From Eunapius fragilis (lineage: Eukaryota > Porifera > Demospongiae > Spongillida > Spongillidae), in the NCBI GenBank assembly GCA_963681505.1, contig OY811975.1:8484635-8548634 (forward strand): a DNA stretch of 64,000 bases, read 5' to 3'. This document shows, in pieces, positions 13,601-24,094 of this stretch (its first letter is position 1; each line of letters begins with the position of its first letter). A program made the translations under genes and the position numbers. The notes under the pieces were generated by a model. It did no database searches, had not been told where the DNA came from, and worked only from the letters and a program-made list of their open reading frames with translations.

Positions 13601-14656
13601 ATCTTGAATTAACTTACGATTTGAGCTTTTGTTCTCATTGGAGTAACTTATTGTATAAATCATCACATTTAAATAACCTGCATTTCTTAAGTGTGTGCTA
13701 CAACTATGGAGTGTTTTAGAAACATAGATACAACCCTATGTGTTACATGTTGTGCCTGCAATTCATTTTGCATGCTATATAATGGTACAAAGTGTTACTC
13801 AGAATAGTATTCACTTTTCTAAACAAAATCCAGCTTGATACTTGAAATAGAATTATGAATGGACCTTGTAATACAGGTTTTATAACATGAAATACACTGT
13901 TCACTATTTTACATTTTATGTACATACCTTCAAAGCTTCTTCAAATGATCTTGTATGCTTTGCCTTCTAAACAATTATAAATATAATAGCTAATTCTTTA
14001 AATATCCAAGCAACCAAACTTTGTAAATATAGATCAAGGCAGCAAAAGGGACCTAGTACATATTCTGTCAAGTTTCATATTCTTAGACACATTCTATTAC
14101 TTACATACTGGTAATTAGTCAGCTCATATGGAGTAACAGTGGTCTGAATTGCATGAGTCAACTTTCATGCCCTAATATGCACTAGGTCCTATTTTACTAA
14201 AGTACAACATTTTAATACACATATGGTTAGGTTCCAGAAAAATCACTCCTGTGATATTTGGACGTGTAAAGATAATGATAATTCTTATTTGGAACAGTGT
14301 CCAGCAAAATCACCTTTGTGATACTTTTTCTAATTTTCCAGGACAATCAAAAGAAAAGTAACGCTCGCATTGAAATGTATGGCTAATTATAAATTCAGTG
14401 CCTAATAACTTTATGATGAATAGTTCAATCTAGGATGCTTGAGGACCATTTGATAGAAACTCTTTAGAGTTAACGGAAAATCAAAAAATTTGAAAACTTG
14501 AAAAACTACCGAGAAGGGGGATTTTGATGGACACTCCATTTGGCTTATAACCTATAATCAACAAATTATTTATATCTTGTCATTACACCTAATCCAGTGC
14601 ACAGGAAATGGTTGACTTACTGATGAATGTGCAACTTTTGAGGCAACTCCTTCGTG
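7552..14656 (-). CDS. microexon-rich gene ending in BEN-like domain (partial model)
   Basis: Minus-strand gene model assembled from exons with AG acceptors and GT donors that join in frame. From 5' to 3': 14621-14656, 13928-13966, 13211-13240, 12892-12921, 12355-12387, 11304-11330, 9912-9935, 8845-8877, 7713-7833 and 7552-7664. The first eight are 24-39 nt, all multiples of three and phase 0, so any could be skipped without changing frame. The last two encode about 77 residues with a pattern like the C-terminal half of a BEN domain ('LDHKRVKLIDDAIIERFG', then 'VRKQANQKCSDIF'). BEN domains are known in chromatin and transcriptional regulators; DNA binding is inferred. The upstream microexons are acidic/Ser/Lys-rich and probably disordered. 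The true start lies further upstream and was not found. MITEs occupy several introns. Confidence 0.55.
7713..7833 (-). CDS. BEN gene, penultimate exon
   Basis: An acceptor 'tttgtttgcag' and donor 'gtaata' enclose 121 nt (phase 0 in, 1 nt left over). The encoded sequence includes 'MDVLFSMEEMANGRYKATRK' and 'LDHKRVKLID'. Confidence 0.65.
8598..8810. mobile_element. MITE with GGGACCTAG-type ends, copy 1
   Basis: The left end 'ggcaacgaaaagggacctag' followed by 'cacatatt' is matched by the inverted right end 'aatatgcactaggctctttt' then 'cgctgtc'. The ~213-bp element has no ORF. Related ends occur near 8252, 10815, 14035 and 15888. Confidence 0.65.
8845..8877 (-). CDS. BEN gene microexon (33 nt)
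   Basis: Acceptor 'gtcatttcag', donor 'gtatgt'; it encodes MTIADADKRFV in phase 0. An alternative upstream acceptor would open a coiled-coil-like frame, but that frame meets a stop before this donor. Confidence 0.5.
9912..9935 (-). CDS. BEN gene microexon (24 nt)
   Basis: Acceptor 'acacatag', donor 'gtaaga'; it encodes VYENLTIQ in phase 0. It is very short, so confidence rests on the splice sites and on phase agreement with its neighbours. Confidence 0.4.
10279..10490. mobile_element. MITE, 212 bp, long inverted ends
   Basis: The left end 'atcagttatgctgcctcaag' is mirrored by 'cttgaggcagcataactgat' at the right end. The arms continue to pair inwards ('caaccacctttg' with 'caaaggtggttg'), so the whole unit can fold back. 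Confidence 0.8.
10693..10719 (-). other. possible extra 27-nt exon
   Basis: Flanked by 'atcacaag' and 'gtaagt' on the minus strand. In phase 0 it contains a stop; another phase reads SRPLRGRK. It does not fit the phase-0 chain of the BEN gene and may be a decoy or an alternative exon. Confidence 0.2.
11304..11330 (-). CDS. BEN gene microexon (27 nt)
   Basis: Acceptor 'ctatacatag', donor 'gtaagtc'; it encodes TEKQPKDVL in phase 0. Confidence 0.5.
12355..12387 (-). CDS. BEN gene microexon (33 nt)
   Basis: Acceptor 'tctcacacag', donor 'gtatgt'; it encodes the acidic peptide HMDFGDEENEH in phase 0. Confidence 0.5.
12595..12828. mobile_element. MITE with GTGTCCA ends, copy A
   Basis: The left end 'gtgtccactgaagaacgca' and inverted right end 'tgcgttctttcgtggacac' are near-perfect. 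Internal arms also pair around 'tagccaaatacaaa'. It lies in an intron of the BEN-gene model. Confidence 0.75.
12892..12921 (-). CDS. BEN gene microexon (30 nt)
   Basis: Acceptor 'attcacaatag', donor 'gtaagt'; it encodes EVAKKMKSLD in phase 0. Confidence 0.5.
13211..13240 (-). CDS. BEN gene microexon (30 nt)
   Basis: Acceptor 'acatttag', donor 'gtaagc'; it encodes DGDSQTSSSS in phase 0. Confidence 0.5.
13928..13966 (-). CDS. BEN gene microexon (39 nt)
   Basis: Acceptor 'attgtttag', donor 'gtatgt'; it encodes KAKHTRSFEEALK. Only this phase (0) is open; the other two phases meet stops. Confidence 0.55.
14035..14196. mobile_element. MITE with GGGACCTAG-type ends, copy 2
   Basis: The left end 'ggcagcaaaagggacctagt' then 'acatatt' pairs with right end 'aatatgcactaggtcctatt'. 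It is the same family as the element at 8.6 kb. Confidence 0.6.
14297..14534. mobile_element. MITE with GTGTCCA ends, copy B
   Basis: The left end 'gtgtccagcaaaatcacc' is mirrored by 'ggattttgatggacac' at the right end. It shares only the terminal GTGTCCA with the element at 12.6 kb. Confidence 0.65.
14621..14656 (-). CDS. BEN gene microexon (36 nt)
   Basis: Acceptor 'tataatag', donor 'gtaagtc'; it encodes HEGVASKVAHSS in phase 0. This is the most upstream exon that could be supported. Confidence 0.45.
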
Positions 14657-16270
14657 CTATTATAAATATTTTTATGTGGCATATCATAACTGAAGCACTA
14701 ATGATTCTAAAATATACAATAATCTAGAACATTTCCTCAAACATAAGGCATTCTACATGTGTCACCACACTACTTAGATCACAGGCTTATGGAATGTCAC
14801 TTAAATCCTCTCATCACAGATATCCACTACCATGTGAATTATTAAATTGCATAACTTATAATAAATCTAGTGCTTATTTTGGAAAGCGACATTGACCAAG
14901 CAAGTACATCATAATCTTTACTGCCATACACTTATAAAGGTTTTTGCATTATTTCATGCTCTATGCAAGTAATATTCCTCTAGACCACAGTACAATATAT
15001 ACCTCACATGTAGGCTCTCTTCTCATCTGGAGGTCTGTGATAAAAATTTATAGGTAATTATACAACTGAATAATTACGCAATGTTACATAAACTGTACAG
15101 GGGACAAATTCGTTTTTGGACCCCGGTACCCTCCACAGAGTAGCATGTATCACTGATTAGAGAGTCCAAATCCTTGTCACTTAGGCACTCTTTGTCACTT
15201 GTGGCCAGTGATGTTGCACAAACCAGCCTCCTAATTGTTGAGCCCTTTGTGACTATATGACACGTTTCTAATTATAAACATCATAATCAAAGGAGGGAAT
15301 ACTTATTTTACAACAGATTAAACTGTGTGGGTGGGGAAGATTTTTTATGCGTTTTACATTACAATGAATTAATCTTATTTCTAATAAAACGTTATGATTT
15401 AGTTTAAAGATTTAAAAACATAATACACACCTACTGTAATTATCACACTTAAATACTAAGGAAGGTCCGAGTGTTCCTAATGGAGGCTGCATTGAAGCAG
15501 TGGGTGTAATGTTTTGTAGTTGTGACACTGATTCTGCATGTGACCCAACTCTTGAGGAAGATCAGGAAAAGATAGCCCAGTACTCCCCTCTGTATCAACA
15601 AGCGTGAAAGCCAAACCTGGCAATCATTCCAAATATATATATTAGGTCCTCTGCTGACTGGCAACAGCACCTGCTGGCATAGCGGACTGTGCCAGGTGAG
15701 AAATTTCCATGCAGGTAGCAAGGCTGGTAGCCAGGGCTCGATGAATGATGTCATTGAGGGCAGCAGTATTGTGATAGTGATGACCGAAATGACAACTTGA
15801 AGTCCAGACTTGCATGCATATATAGTTATAGTGTCACAGTGCTGGCAAGAATTTGGACAGCATTGATTTATTAATTTTACCATCGTTACAATGAAAGGGA
15901 CCTAGCACATATAACGTATACTTAACGATATTACTTTCAATCATAGCTTCGTGTACACCTTTCTCTGCGTGAAAATAATATGGGTTACTTTCATAGTTAG
16001 CCAATTGTTATTTTTTTCACGGGCGCCCACAATGCATATTATTAACCGTTCGGACAGTCTCGTATCCGGACCCACGTTCCGTATTTGTGGAACCTAGCGT
16101 AACGCTAGCGTGGCACCTAAGCATACAAGTAAATTTTGTCGTTACATGTGTACTAGCAAAGCTATCCATTACGCACGGAACGTAGTAAAGAAATGTGCCG
16201 GTTGCTCCCGTCAGGCTGGGGGAGACAAATAAAAATAAATGGGTATGTCTTTAGGAGGAGAGGGAGATAA
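14657..16270. other. no gene assigned
   Basis: AT-rich sequence. A minus ORF at 15449-15883 has no recognisable domain. A solo MITE-like end 'gaaagggacctagcacat' lies near 15893. The first exons and promoter of the BEN-gene model should lie here or further right, but none could be identified. Confidence 0.35.
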
Positions 16271-16286
16271 CTGAGTTTACATTTTA

Positions 16287-16288
16287 GG

Positions 16289-16328
<40 letters not shown>
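16287..16328. repeat. poly(C) tract
   Basis: A run of about 40 C residues, then a C-rich stretch to about 16376 ending in 'ttactacaccactg'. Long homopolymers like this are prone to assembly length error. Confidence 0.9.
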
Positions 16329-16661
16329 TTCTCCCCCGTCTGACAAAAGTGTGGGGCAATTGCCCCCACGCCCCCATCTTACTACACCACTGTTTATTCA
16401 AAGGGGCCATTACGCGCCGTAACGCTAATGCTCATTCGCCTTTAATGTTCAGCATCTAAAGGACCCTTTACCCAAACATGCTGTCTCTTAAGCCTTTCAA
16501 AACGACAGGAGCTGAAAGGATATGAAATGTATAAATCATGCACATGTAGAAAAAAAAAAGTTCAATAAATGTCTCTTCCTGATATTCCTTGTATTCCAGC
16601 ACCGATGTGTCAAGAGCCAGAATACAGCTGTACTTTCTGCATGTTGCTAATGGGATAGTAG

Positions 16662-16693
16662 GAGCGGGGGGTGGGGGGGGGGGGGGGGGGGGA
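16662..16693. repeat. poly(G) tract
   Basis: An almost uninterrupted G run of about 30 bases. It explains the proline- and glycine-rich open frames here, which are not genes. Confidence 0.9.
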
Positions 16694-16789
16694 GAGTACG
16701 AGGGTGTCACAAGTAAAAACCTTGTTGTACATTTCACCACCCATGTAAAAGCATACAGTGTAGCATTATATCCCTATAAAGCCAAATAG

Positions 16790-17690
16790 CCACAAGTGTA
16801 CGTACATGTACAGTCACACAAATATGAAGAGAAGCCTAACGATAATACAATAACCATACCTACTATATAGATACTTTAAATCCGGCAATTTTCAATTTGG
16901 TGCGGTAGATGTGCAAGTGACTTATACATACTCGCCATACAACTGTAGGTACTCTGTATGCCCAAAAACATTACATTAATCTTCTCAACCTGTATTTGGT
17001 ATGTTTCAGAATTCAGTGTTGCTTACCACATTTGTTGATGAAATTCTGTTTTTAGGGTACATTTGAATGATCCATACATTTAGGGATGGATTAGTATTAT
17101 AACTAGACCCATGCATGTATGACTCAGTGCCACCCAACGAAGGTCAAGGGCAATGTATTTTGGCATCCCTAATCTGTTACAGAATCTATCCAATGTTGCA
17201 ATTGGACATGGCTGCTGACCTTCACAGGATTACACTGTATACTGAGGGGATGTATAACCATCTGGGTACAAGACTAAATGATAGCGATTCTCAATATAAA
17301 CTTCAGTACCACTATAAGCCTAGTTAGGTGTTGAAAAATCGCAAGTGGCACCATCACTCCTCCATCACCTCATAGTACCGTCTCTTCACTTGACCTAAAC
17401 TCATGGTTTTTTTTTTTTTTACTGTGTGCTCTAGTTAGTCAGGACTGTGATGTATGGATATTCACAGCATTTTCAGCCGTGTATCATGTGGTAGACTACA
17501 TAAATTTATCTTGCATGTTTAGAATGTTTTTGAGGGGAGATGAGCGTGTTGTAGACAGCTCTATGGGATTATAGCATCTGTCCTTGGCAAGCTTGAAGTT
17601 GCTAGGTTTGGATCACATACTCTGGCTTCATACTCTTGACTGTAGGGTAGCCCAATTATTCATGACCTATTGTCTCTGTTAATTAAAAGT
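16790..17690. other. no gene assigned
   Basis: No convincing ORF, RNA gene or repeat. A T-homopolymer lies at about 17407-17420. Confidence 0.35.
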
Positions 17691-17697
17691 ATCTAGC

Positions 17698-18435
17698 ATC
17701 ACATCTTAGTGTACATACATGTGGTCATTTTCAGATACACCAGTCTACTTTTTATCCTCCATGCACAAGCATAAAAAAGTTGTCTAAAATGACCGCACAT
17801 ATGATTTATATGTGTGTGTGTGTGTGTGGTGTGTGTGTGTGTACAGATGCATGCGTGGAGCTTGGTACGTTATTAATCAAGTAGTACATGTGTATCCAAA
17901 CATGTGTGAGTATATATACATACCTGTGGTCATTTTTAGATACACATAGTCTAACCTGACACTTTGCACCATGTATATTTTAGCATATATGGGTAAAAAT
18001 CCTTGACAATAATCATTTTGCCCCACCAATTGTCCCAAAGTTTTAAAAATTGGGGTTAAGTAGATACACCAGACAAATCAGCTGCATTCTTTACGTGCTA
18101 CTGGCCATTGAACAATACTTAGTAGCAAGAAAATATTTTGTACAATAGAGCCCACAAGAAAGACATATGAATGTATATGTACATTTATGCAATAACCATT
18201 AATGTTAAGTTACAACTTGTATCCCCCCCCCTCAACCCTGCATGCTTAAAGGCTGAAGAGTTAGGACTATATTCACAGGATAGGGACTGAATGCCCCCTT
18301 AGGGTAGCAACTTTTCACAAACTGTGTGTGTGTGTGTACACATTTATGTGATCATATTTAGATATCACAGTCCACTAGATTTATAACCTCCATGCATGTG
18401 TAGGATCTAAAAATGACCACTACACAGTGGTTTAA
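17698..18435. repeat. cluster of (TG)n-linked dispersed repeats
   Basis: Three related units contain 'tgtggtcatttt.agatacac', 'ctccatgca' and an inverted '.aaaatgacc.cac' end beside (TG)n tracts (about 17698-17835, 17916-17960 and 18335-18430). The same family recurs at 20.5-20.8 kb. Confidence 0.6.
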
Positions 18436-19122
18436 GAGCAGGACATTGGGTATGGGTATGATGCATTTTTTTTTGCATAAACATTGTTGTAACTGATTGA
18501 AGTGTTACATTTTATTAGTAAAATAAGAACTAGAATTTTTTTTTTAAAGCTGTGCACATCGAAAGTGAATTTGATGAGCGTTTTTCATTTCTGCTTACTT
18601 GAATTTTATCTGCTTTCTAAAATATATCAATTTGCAGTTTAGTATGTGAGTAAATAGCTTTTGTTCTGCTATTTCCAATAATACTAAACTCATAGGTACT
18701 TGCTTCAAATGCGCGGTAATATGTTCCCTTTTATACGTAAAAAAACAAAAAAAAATTCGATGTACCAACTTCAAGCACTTTTCTACACGATTCTAGGACC
18801 GAGCGAAGCAAGGAGTAACGGCCAATCGAATCTCCCGTGCATTTCCAATCCTCCAACGTAGCCGACTCCAACCGACTTTCCATTTAGTGCTGCAACTAAG
18901 GTTCAAACGCGCGACATAGCGATGACTGATTAATTAATAACTATTTTAATAACTGTTTAGATGAGCCGTATCCTATGTGACGATTGGGTTCTTTTGTGTG
19001 CTGCTAGCTCCAGACAACAATAGCAGGCTACGGCAGCACCGTCTTTGTTCTTTTATGGAGGATTTGTGCTGTCTTTGTGCTCTTTGTGTCGTGCCCGCAT
19101 GCGTATATCGTATGCATACCTG

Positions 19123-19354
19123 TATAGAGGAGTTGCATTGACGTCACGCGCGCCTTGCATTGTTTAGTTACATCATATGTATGCTGCTATTTATGTACAC
19201 GGCACGCTATAAATATGTACCACGTGAGCGTATGCCGCCGCCTTCTATCGTTCCCGTCCGGTTATTGTTTATCTCGTACCCACGCAGCGCATATTTATAG
19301 TAACATACTTAGTGATGTAAGACGCGCGCGACGTCACATGCAACTCCTCTATAT
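19123..19354. mobile_element. MITE with TATAGAGG ends and CRE-like core
   Basis: The left end 'tatagaggagttgcattgac' is mirrored by the right end 'catgcaactcctctata'. Just inside each end is a 'gacgtca'-type motif and CGCG-rich sequence. A TA target duplication is plausible because both flanks read TA. Confidence 0.7.
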
Positions 19355-19499
19355 AATGACTTATGTGTGCGATTATACCCGTCTCTTTTTCTATATGCAA
19401 AGTGTGTTTGATTGCTATTTTGGTTGTTTGATTGCTATTTGGTTGTTCGAAGCTGGTCGGTGACATTAGCGTGCTATTGCAGTTTGATTTCAAAGGTTT

Positions 19500-20108
19500 T
19501 ATGGCTGAAAAGGGAAAGTCGATTTCCAACGCGGACGCTTACGACAAATACATAAAGAGGTTTAAAAGCGATTGGGAGGCTTCAGGGCACTTTATTAGCG
19601 ATGAAAGCTCTGAGAAGGATCAAAGTAGCAAGTTAAAGAAACATTGGTCTAATCGAATGGCCCTGAATCAACCATGCATGAAATTCTTGCACATTCAGCA
19701 GCATTGATTCATGCTAATGAGTCAAAAGGCTTAGGTACACTTTCTGAATTGCCATAGGAGCATAATAATAAAAATCTTCGTGCATATCGTGAAAGATTGG
19801 CTCGAAAAACAACGCAACAGGCGAACCTAACAGATGTGCTAACTAGACTGTGGATCAAGTCAGATCCAATAGTGAGCAGTTATCGACGTGTGGTTAAATG
19901 TTCATTTTGCAATGGACCACACAATGTTCGCTCCTGCCCCCAAAGATTGGAGGTCACTAGTGGGTGTGTATCATTTGAAGATCACTTGGTTGAGTGTATC
20001 TTTACTACTGGGGAGGGAACGGATCAAGGTGTACACATGGAATATGATGAAGATACTGCTATAGCCCAACAACCTTCAACTCACATGGCATCTGGTGATA
20101 GCATTTAA
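19500..20108 (+). pseudogene. broken transposon-derived ORF with CCHC-like motif
   Basis: An open frame from ATG 19501 encodes a Lys-rich N-terminus ('KYIKRFKSDWEASGHFISDE'). It continues in a second frame ('HEILAHSAALIHANESKGLG', about 19677-19760, one in-frame TAG), then 'LARKTTQQANLTDVLTRLW' to a cysteine motif 'CSFCNGPHNVRSCP' near 19910. The central 'RxxLARKxxxxxNLTDVLxRLWxxSDP' pattern occurs in repeat-associated animal proteins of uncertain function (recall only). One frameshift and one stop separate the parts. It could be a decayed transposase accessory gene. Confidence 0.45.
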
Positions 20109-20504
20109 ACAGTGGCGTTTAAACTGAGTCCTCATTAGATTGGTAGTAATAACTAAACTTTCTATTGCATTGAACTGCAGTAATCTTATACTTGATTACA
20201 TTGGTTTGATTCTAGTTAATTAATTTGTTTTAATAAAAATTATGTTATTCCACCACTTGTTAACGGTGAATAAAGAAATAGTTATGTATAGTTAACTACT
20301 GCAGGGTATCTTGTTATTCAGTTTTAAAAGCAGTACTTTTAATCTTGATTATGTTGGTTTGATATTATGTAACATAAAATACAAAACAGATATTAATCAA
20401 TGTACACTAATTCATAACAGCTGTGGTAGAAATACATAGGTGTGGTTGGATTCTAATAAATTAAAAATGTCCTCATGGACTACACTTCTAAACCACTGTG
20501 CACT

Positions 20505-20830
20505 ATGTACACTGTATGTGTGAGTGTATATATGTATGTGTGTGTGCGTGTGTATGTGTGAGTACACATTTATGTGGACATTTTTAGAAAGCACAGACAA
20601 CTAGATTTATAACCTACCTACCTCCATGCATGTGTACACACACATACACACACATACATCACACACAGTATGTGTACACATGCATGGAGATACATGTAGG
20701 TAGGCTATAAATCTAGCAGACTGCATCTAAAATGACCACATACATGTATGTACACGGTGTGTGTGTGTGTATGTGTGTGTATGTGGTGTGTGTGTTGTGT
20801 ACACATGCATGGAGGTAGGTAGGTTAGTCT
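20505..20830. repeat. (TG)n-linked dispersed repeats, second cluster
   Basis: Inverted pair of the family seen at 17.7-18.4 kb: 'ctagatttataacctaccta' (20591) and 'taggtaggctataaatctag' (20697), with (CA)n/(TG)n between and beyond. Confidence 0.65.
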
Positions 20831-21097
20831 TGACCTTCTGTACATGGATGAATCAATACATAGGATATTTTGGCATTAATTCTTGCTACGGTACTTCCTA
20901 TTGCATAACTACTAAACGATTCTCCCAAAGTTTGGGACAATAGTTAGCAAGAATTCATGCAAACCAACATATGACCCTACTCATCCATGCACAGAAGAAG
21001 TAAAAGACTTGAAACTCTAATTCAGCACAGATGAACAAGCAATGCCAATAATAATCAAATTGTCCCACTATTTGTCCCAAAGTTATAAGAATTGGGG

Positions 21098-22203
21098 TTA
21101 AGCAGGTATGTTGTCAAACATGTACAGGTAAGCAGGTATGCTGTCAAACATGTACAGGTAAGCAGGTATGTTGTCAAACATGTACAGGTAAGCAGGTATG
21201 CTGTCAAACATGTACAGGTAAGCAGGTATGTTGTCAAACATGTACAGGTAAGCAGGTATGTTGTCAAACATGTACAGAGGTAAGCAGGTATGCTGTCAAA
21301 CATGTACAGGTAAGCAGGTATGTTGTCAAACATGTACAGGTAAGCAGGTATGTTGTCAAACATGTACAGGTAAGCAGGTATGTTGTCAAACATGTACAGG
21401 TAAGCAGGTATGTTGTCAAACATGTACAGGTAAGCAGGTATGTTGTCAAACATGTACAGGTAAGCAGGTATGTTGTCAAACATGTACAGGTAAGCAGGTA
21501 TGTTGTCAAACATGTACAGGTAAGCAGGTATGTTGTCAAACATGTACAGGTAAGCAGGTATGTTGTCAAACATGTACAGGTAAGCAGGTATGCTGTCAAA
21601 CATGTACAGGTAAGCAGGTATGTTGTCAAACATGTACAGGTAAGCAGGTATGTTGTCAAACATGTACAGGTAAGCAGGTATGTTGTCAAACATGTACAGG
21701 TAAGCAGGTATGTTGTCAAACATGTACAGGTAAGCAGGTATGTTGTCAAACATGTACAGGTAAGCAGGTATGTTGTCAAACATGTACAGGTAAGCAGGTA
21801 TGTTGTCAAACATGTACAGGTAAGCAGGTATGTTGTCAAACATGTACAGGTAAGCAGGTATGTTGTCAAACATGTACAGGTAAGCAGGTATGCTGTCAAA
21901 CATGTACAGGTAAGCAGGTATGTTGTCAAACATGTACAGGTAAGCAGGTATGTTGTCAAACATGTACAGGTAAGCAGGTATGTTGTCAAACATGTACAGG
22001 TAAGCAGGTATGTTGTCAAACATGTACAGGTAAGCAGGTATGTTGTCAAACATGTACAGGTAAGCAGGTATGTTGTCAAACATGTACAGGTAAGCAGGTA
22101 TGTTGTCAAACATGTACAGGTAAGCAGGTATGTTGTCAAACATGTACAGGTAAGCAGGTATGTTGTCAAACATGTACAGGTAAGCAGGTATGCTGTCAAA
22201 CAG
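21098..22203. repeat. 30-bp satellite array, ~37 copies
   Basis: The unit 'taagcaggtatgttgtcaaa' plus 'catgtacagg' (30 bp) is repeated almost without error. A T-to-C variant (gctgtc) recurs at 21292, 21592, 21892 and 22192, exactly every 300 bp, showing a 10-unit higher-order repeat. One unit near 21277 has a 2-bp insertion. Because the period is a multiple of three and lacks stops, long ORFs appear on both strands; these are artefacts. Confidence 0.97.
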
Positions 22204-22329
22204 TTCTGTTTTCTCTGAGTAATGTGAGATGTTTACATAAACACCCACAACTAATTAATAGGCGGTACGGTGGTACGTGTGAAACCACAAAGACTGATAC
22301 CAGCAGCTACTTCACACAATACTAGTGCT

Positions 22330-23230
22330 TCAACTGTCCACACCATATCAGGTTGGGATCCTGGCCTATTTATTCTTTGCTCATACATCCATATGTATCT
22401 CATACTCATTGTAACCATATGGACCAAGCAGTATTGCCTTACTTATTAGTCCTTGCTGTTCCTAAACCATGCCTATTTTCCCATTGCTCCATGCAGAGTA
22501 AAAATGTGGATCTGAAACCCCAATGACAAAGGAACATAGAATGCCTGTACACTTACTAGCCATCTTTTCCACCACTAATTTATCACACCTCCCTCTGCAT
22601 CCCCTCCAAGGCATAGGTGATCCATAGGTCGCTGGTTCAATCCCGGCTCAAAGAACTTTTATTTTTGTCAGGGCGTGACACATTGAAAGCTGGAGAGGGG
22701 TGGAGGTGGTGATAGAGAAGGTGGAGAATGATAAGGCTAACCTCTTTTGAGCCTTCTTGTCCATGTTGTCAGTGTAGGGTGAACTGAGACATGAGAAAAA
22801 GGCAAAGTGAGTAGGAGGGAGTGGAGAAGATGGGGTATATATATTTTGCAGGACTGTTCTATCTATAACAAGCTAGAGGTGATATCTTTTTCTGGGAGAA
22901 ATAAAAATAAGCCTGAACTCCAAACTGCAAAGGTTACAGATAGAACAAAACACCTACACCATAAACTGCCTGTTGACATCAGAAATATAGCTATCTCACC
23001 ATAAATAGATTCATCTGGAAGGGGAAATACTAAGGTTGGAAAATTAAAATAAAATTCATATACTAATGTACATACATGTATGTATGTACAACAAATCTTC
23101 ATCTTCACAGCAGGTATAAGAGCCGCAAAGTGTGATAGATAAAGAAATGATAAACACACGACACACAAATGCAATCACATAAACATATGTACATTTATAC
23201 TCCATACAACACACCCATATACATGCTTAC
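22330..23230. other. no gene assigned; possible tRNA-like B box
   Basis: No supported gene. 'ggttcaatcccggc' at about 22634 matches a Pol III B-box consensus, but a convincing A box was not found, so a tRNA or SINE is not called. Confidence 0.3.
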
Positions 23231-23243
23231 AAACATGTACTTA

Positions 23244-23245
<2 letters not shown>

Positions 23246-23291
<46 letters not shown>
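23246..23291. repeat. (CA)n microsatellite
   Basis: About 23 consecutive CA dinucleotides. Confidence 0.95.
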
Positions 23292-23292
<1 letters not shown>

Positions 23293-23299
23293 CCTTCCC

Positions 23300-24090
23300 C
23301 TCCCCTCATCCTCATCAGAATATCAGTAACACACATTTTGGCACACACACCTATTGCCACAGCAACAAGAGCAGTTACTTTAACTCAAATATTTACTAGA
23401 GAGCACCACGTGGACCAACCATTCTAGCCTTCAATGACCTTACTACTCTTGCTACACCCTCCCCATACACAGGTATGCATTATTGAAAACGTTTCTATCC
23501 AGCCAACGTCCCGTGTAGACACTGCACCAGGTCCAGCACTGTAAAATATCCACTTGGTCATCGAAGACAGCCTTGAATTTTGTATGACCCTAAGATGGCC
23601 ATCCTATAAATTTACGTAAATGTACCGCACGGGGGTTACGTTACATTGAAAAGGTGGACAATAACCTACGCCTGCAATGAATTGCTAATTACCTAGCAAC
23701 GACACCATTAAGTCCTTAGTTACCACATGCCTTTGTTTACGGCTTCGCACTTTGTTACTGCTTCACGTGGCACTTATAACAAGGATAAGGTTAGTATTAG
23801 CATTCCATGCTCTACCAAAAGATGTCAACAACTTGGTACAACAGTTTCTTAGCGCTCGGATTTGTTGCTGGAGACTCGCCTATACGATTGCGATAGGGTT
23901 CAGTAAAGGTCTTGGACTGAACTATCCGCCAGAGGGAACGGCTAAAGCCTTTGTGTGCACTTCATAGACAAGGCGAGGTACAATATTTTTGTATTTTCTT
24001 AGATGGCCATTGCTTTAGTGGCTTGATATACCACTCGCGAAAGCCCTGTAAACTGCCGCCATGTTATATACATTTAATTAATGGTACGGT
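23300..24090. other. no gene assigned
   Basis: A 71-codon open frame at 23752-23967 (+) has no recognisable domain. Nothing else was supported. Confidence 0.35.
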
Positions 24091-24094
24091 GTGC

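Noticed and set aside
13618-13646. Additional microexon of the BEN gene
   Set aside because: It has a donor but its length (29 nt) breaks the phase-0 chain, and the acceptor is weak.
15449-15883. 144-codon minus ORF
   Set aside because: No domain, no codon bias, and several in-frame ATG choices; probably a chance frame.
16162-16789. Pro- and Gly-rich ORFs
   Set aside because: Caused by poly(C) and poly(G) tracts.
21098-22203. CRISPR-like array of short repeats
   Set aside because: There are no unique spacers; units are contiguous and identical, and the genome is eukaryotic.
21055-22325. Long ORFs (311-397 codons) with perfect peptide repeats on both strands
   Set aside because: They are translations of a 30-bp satellite whose period is divisible by three; no start context, flanking exon or codon bias supports a protein.
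22620-22660. tRNA gene or tRNA-derived SINE
   Set aside because: Only a B-box-like 'ggttcaatcc' is present; no acceptor stem, anticodon arm or clear A box could be drawn.
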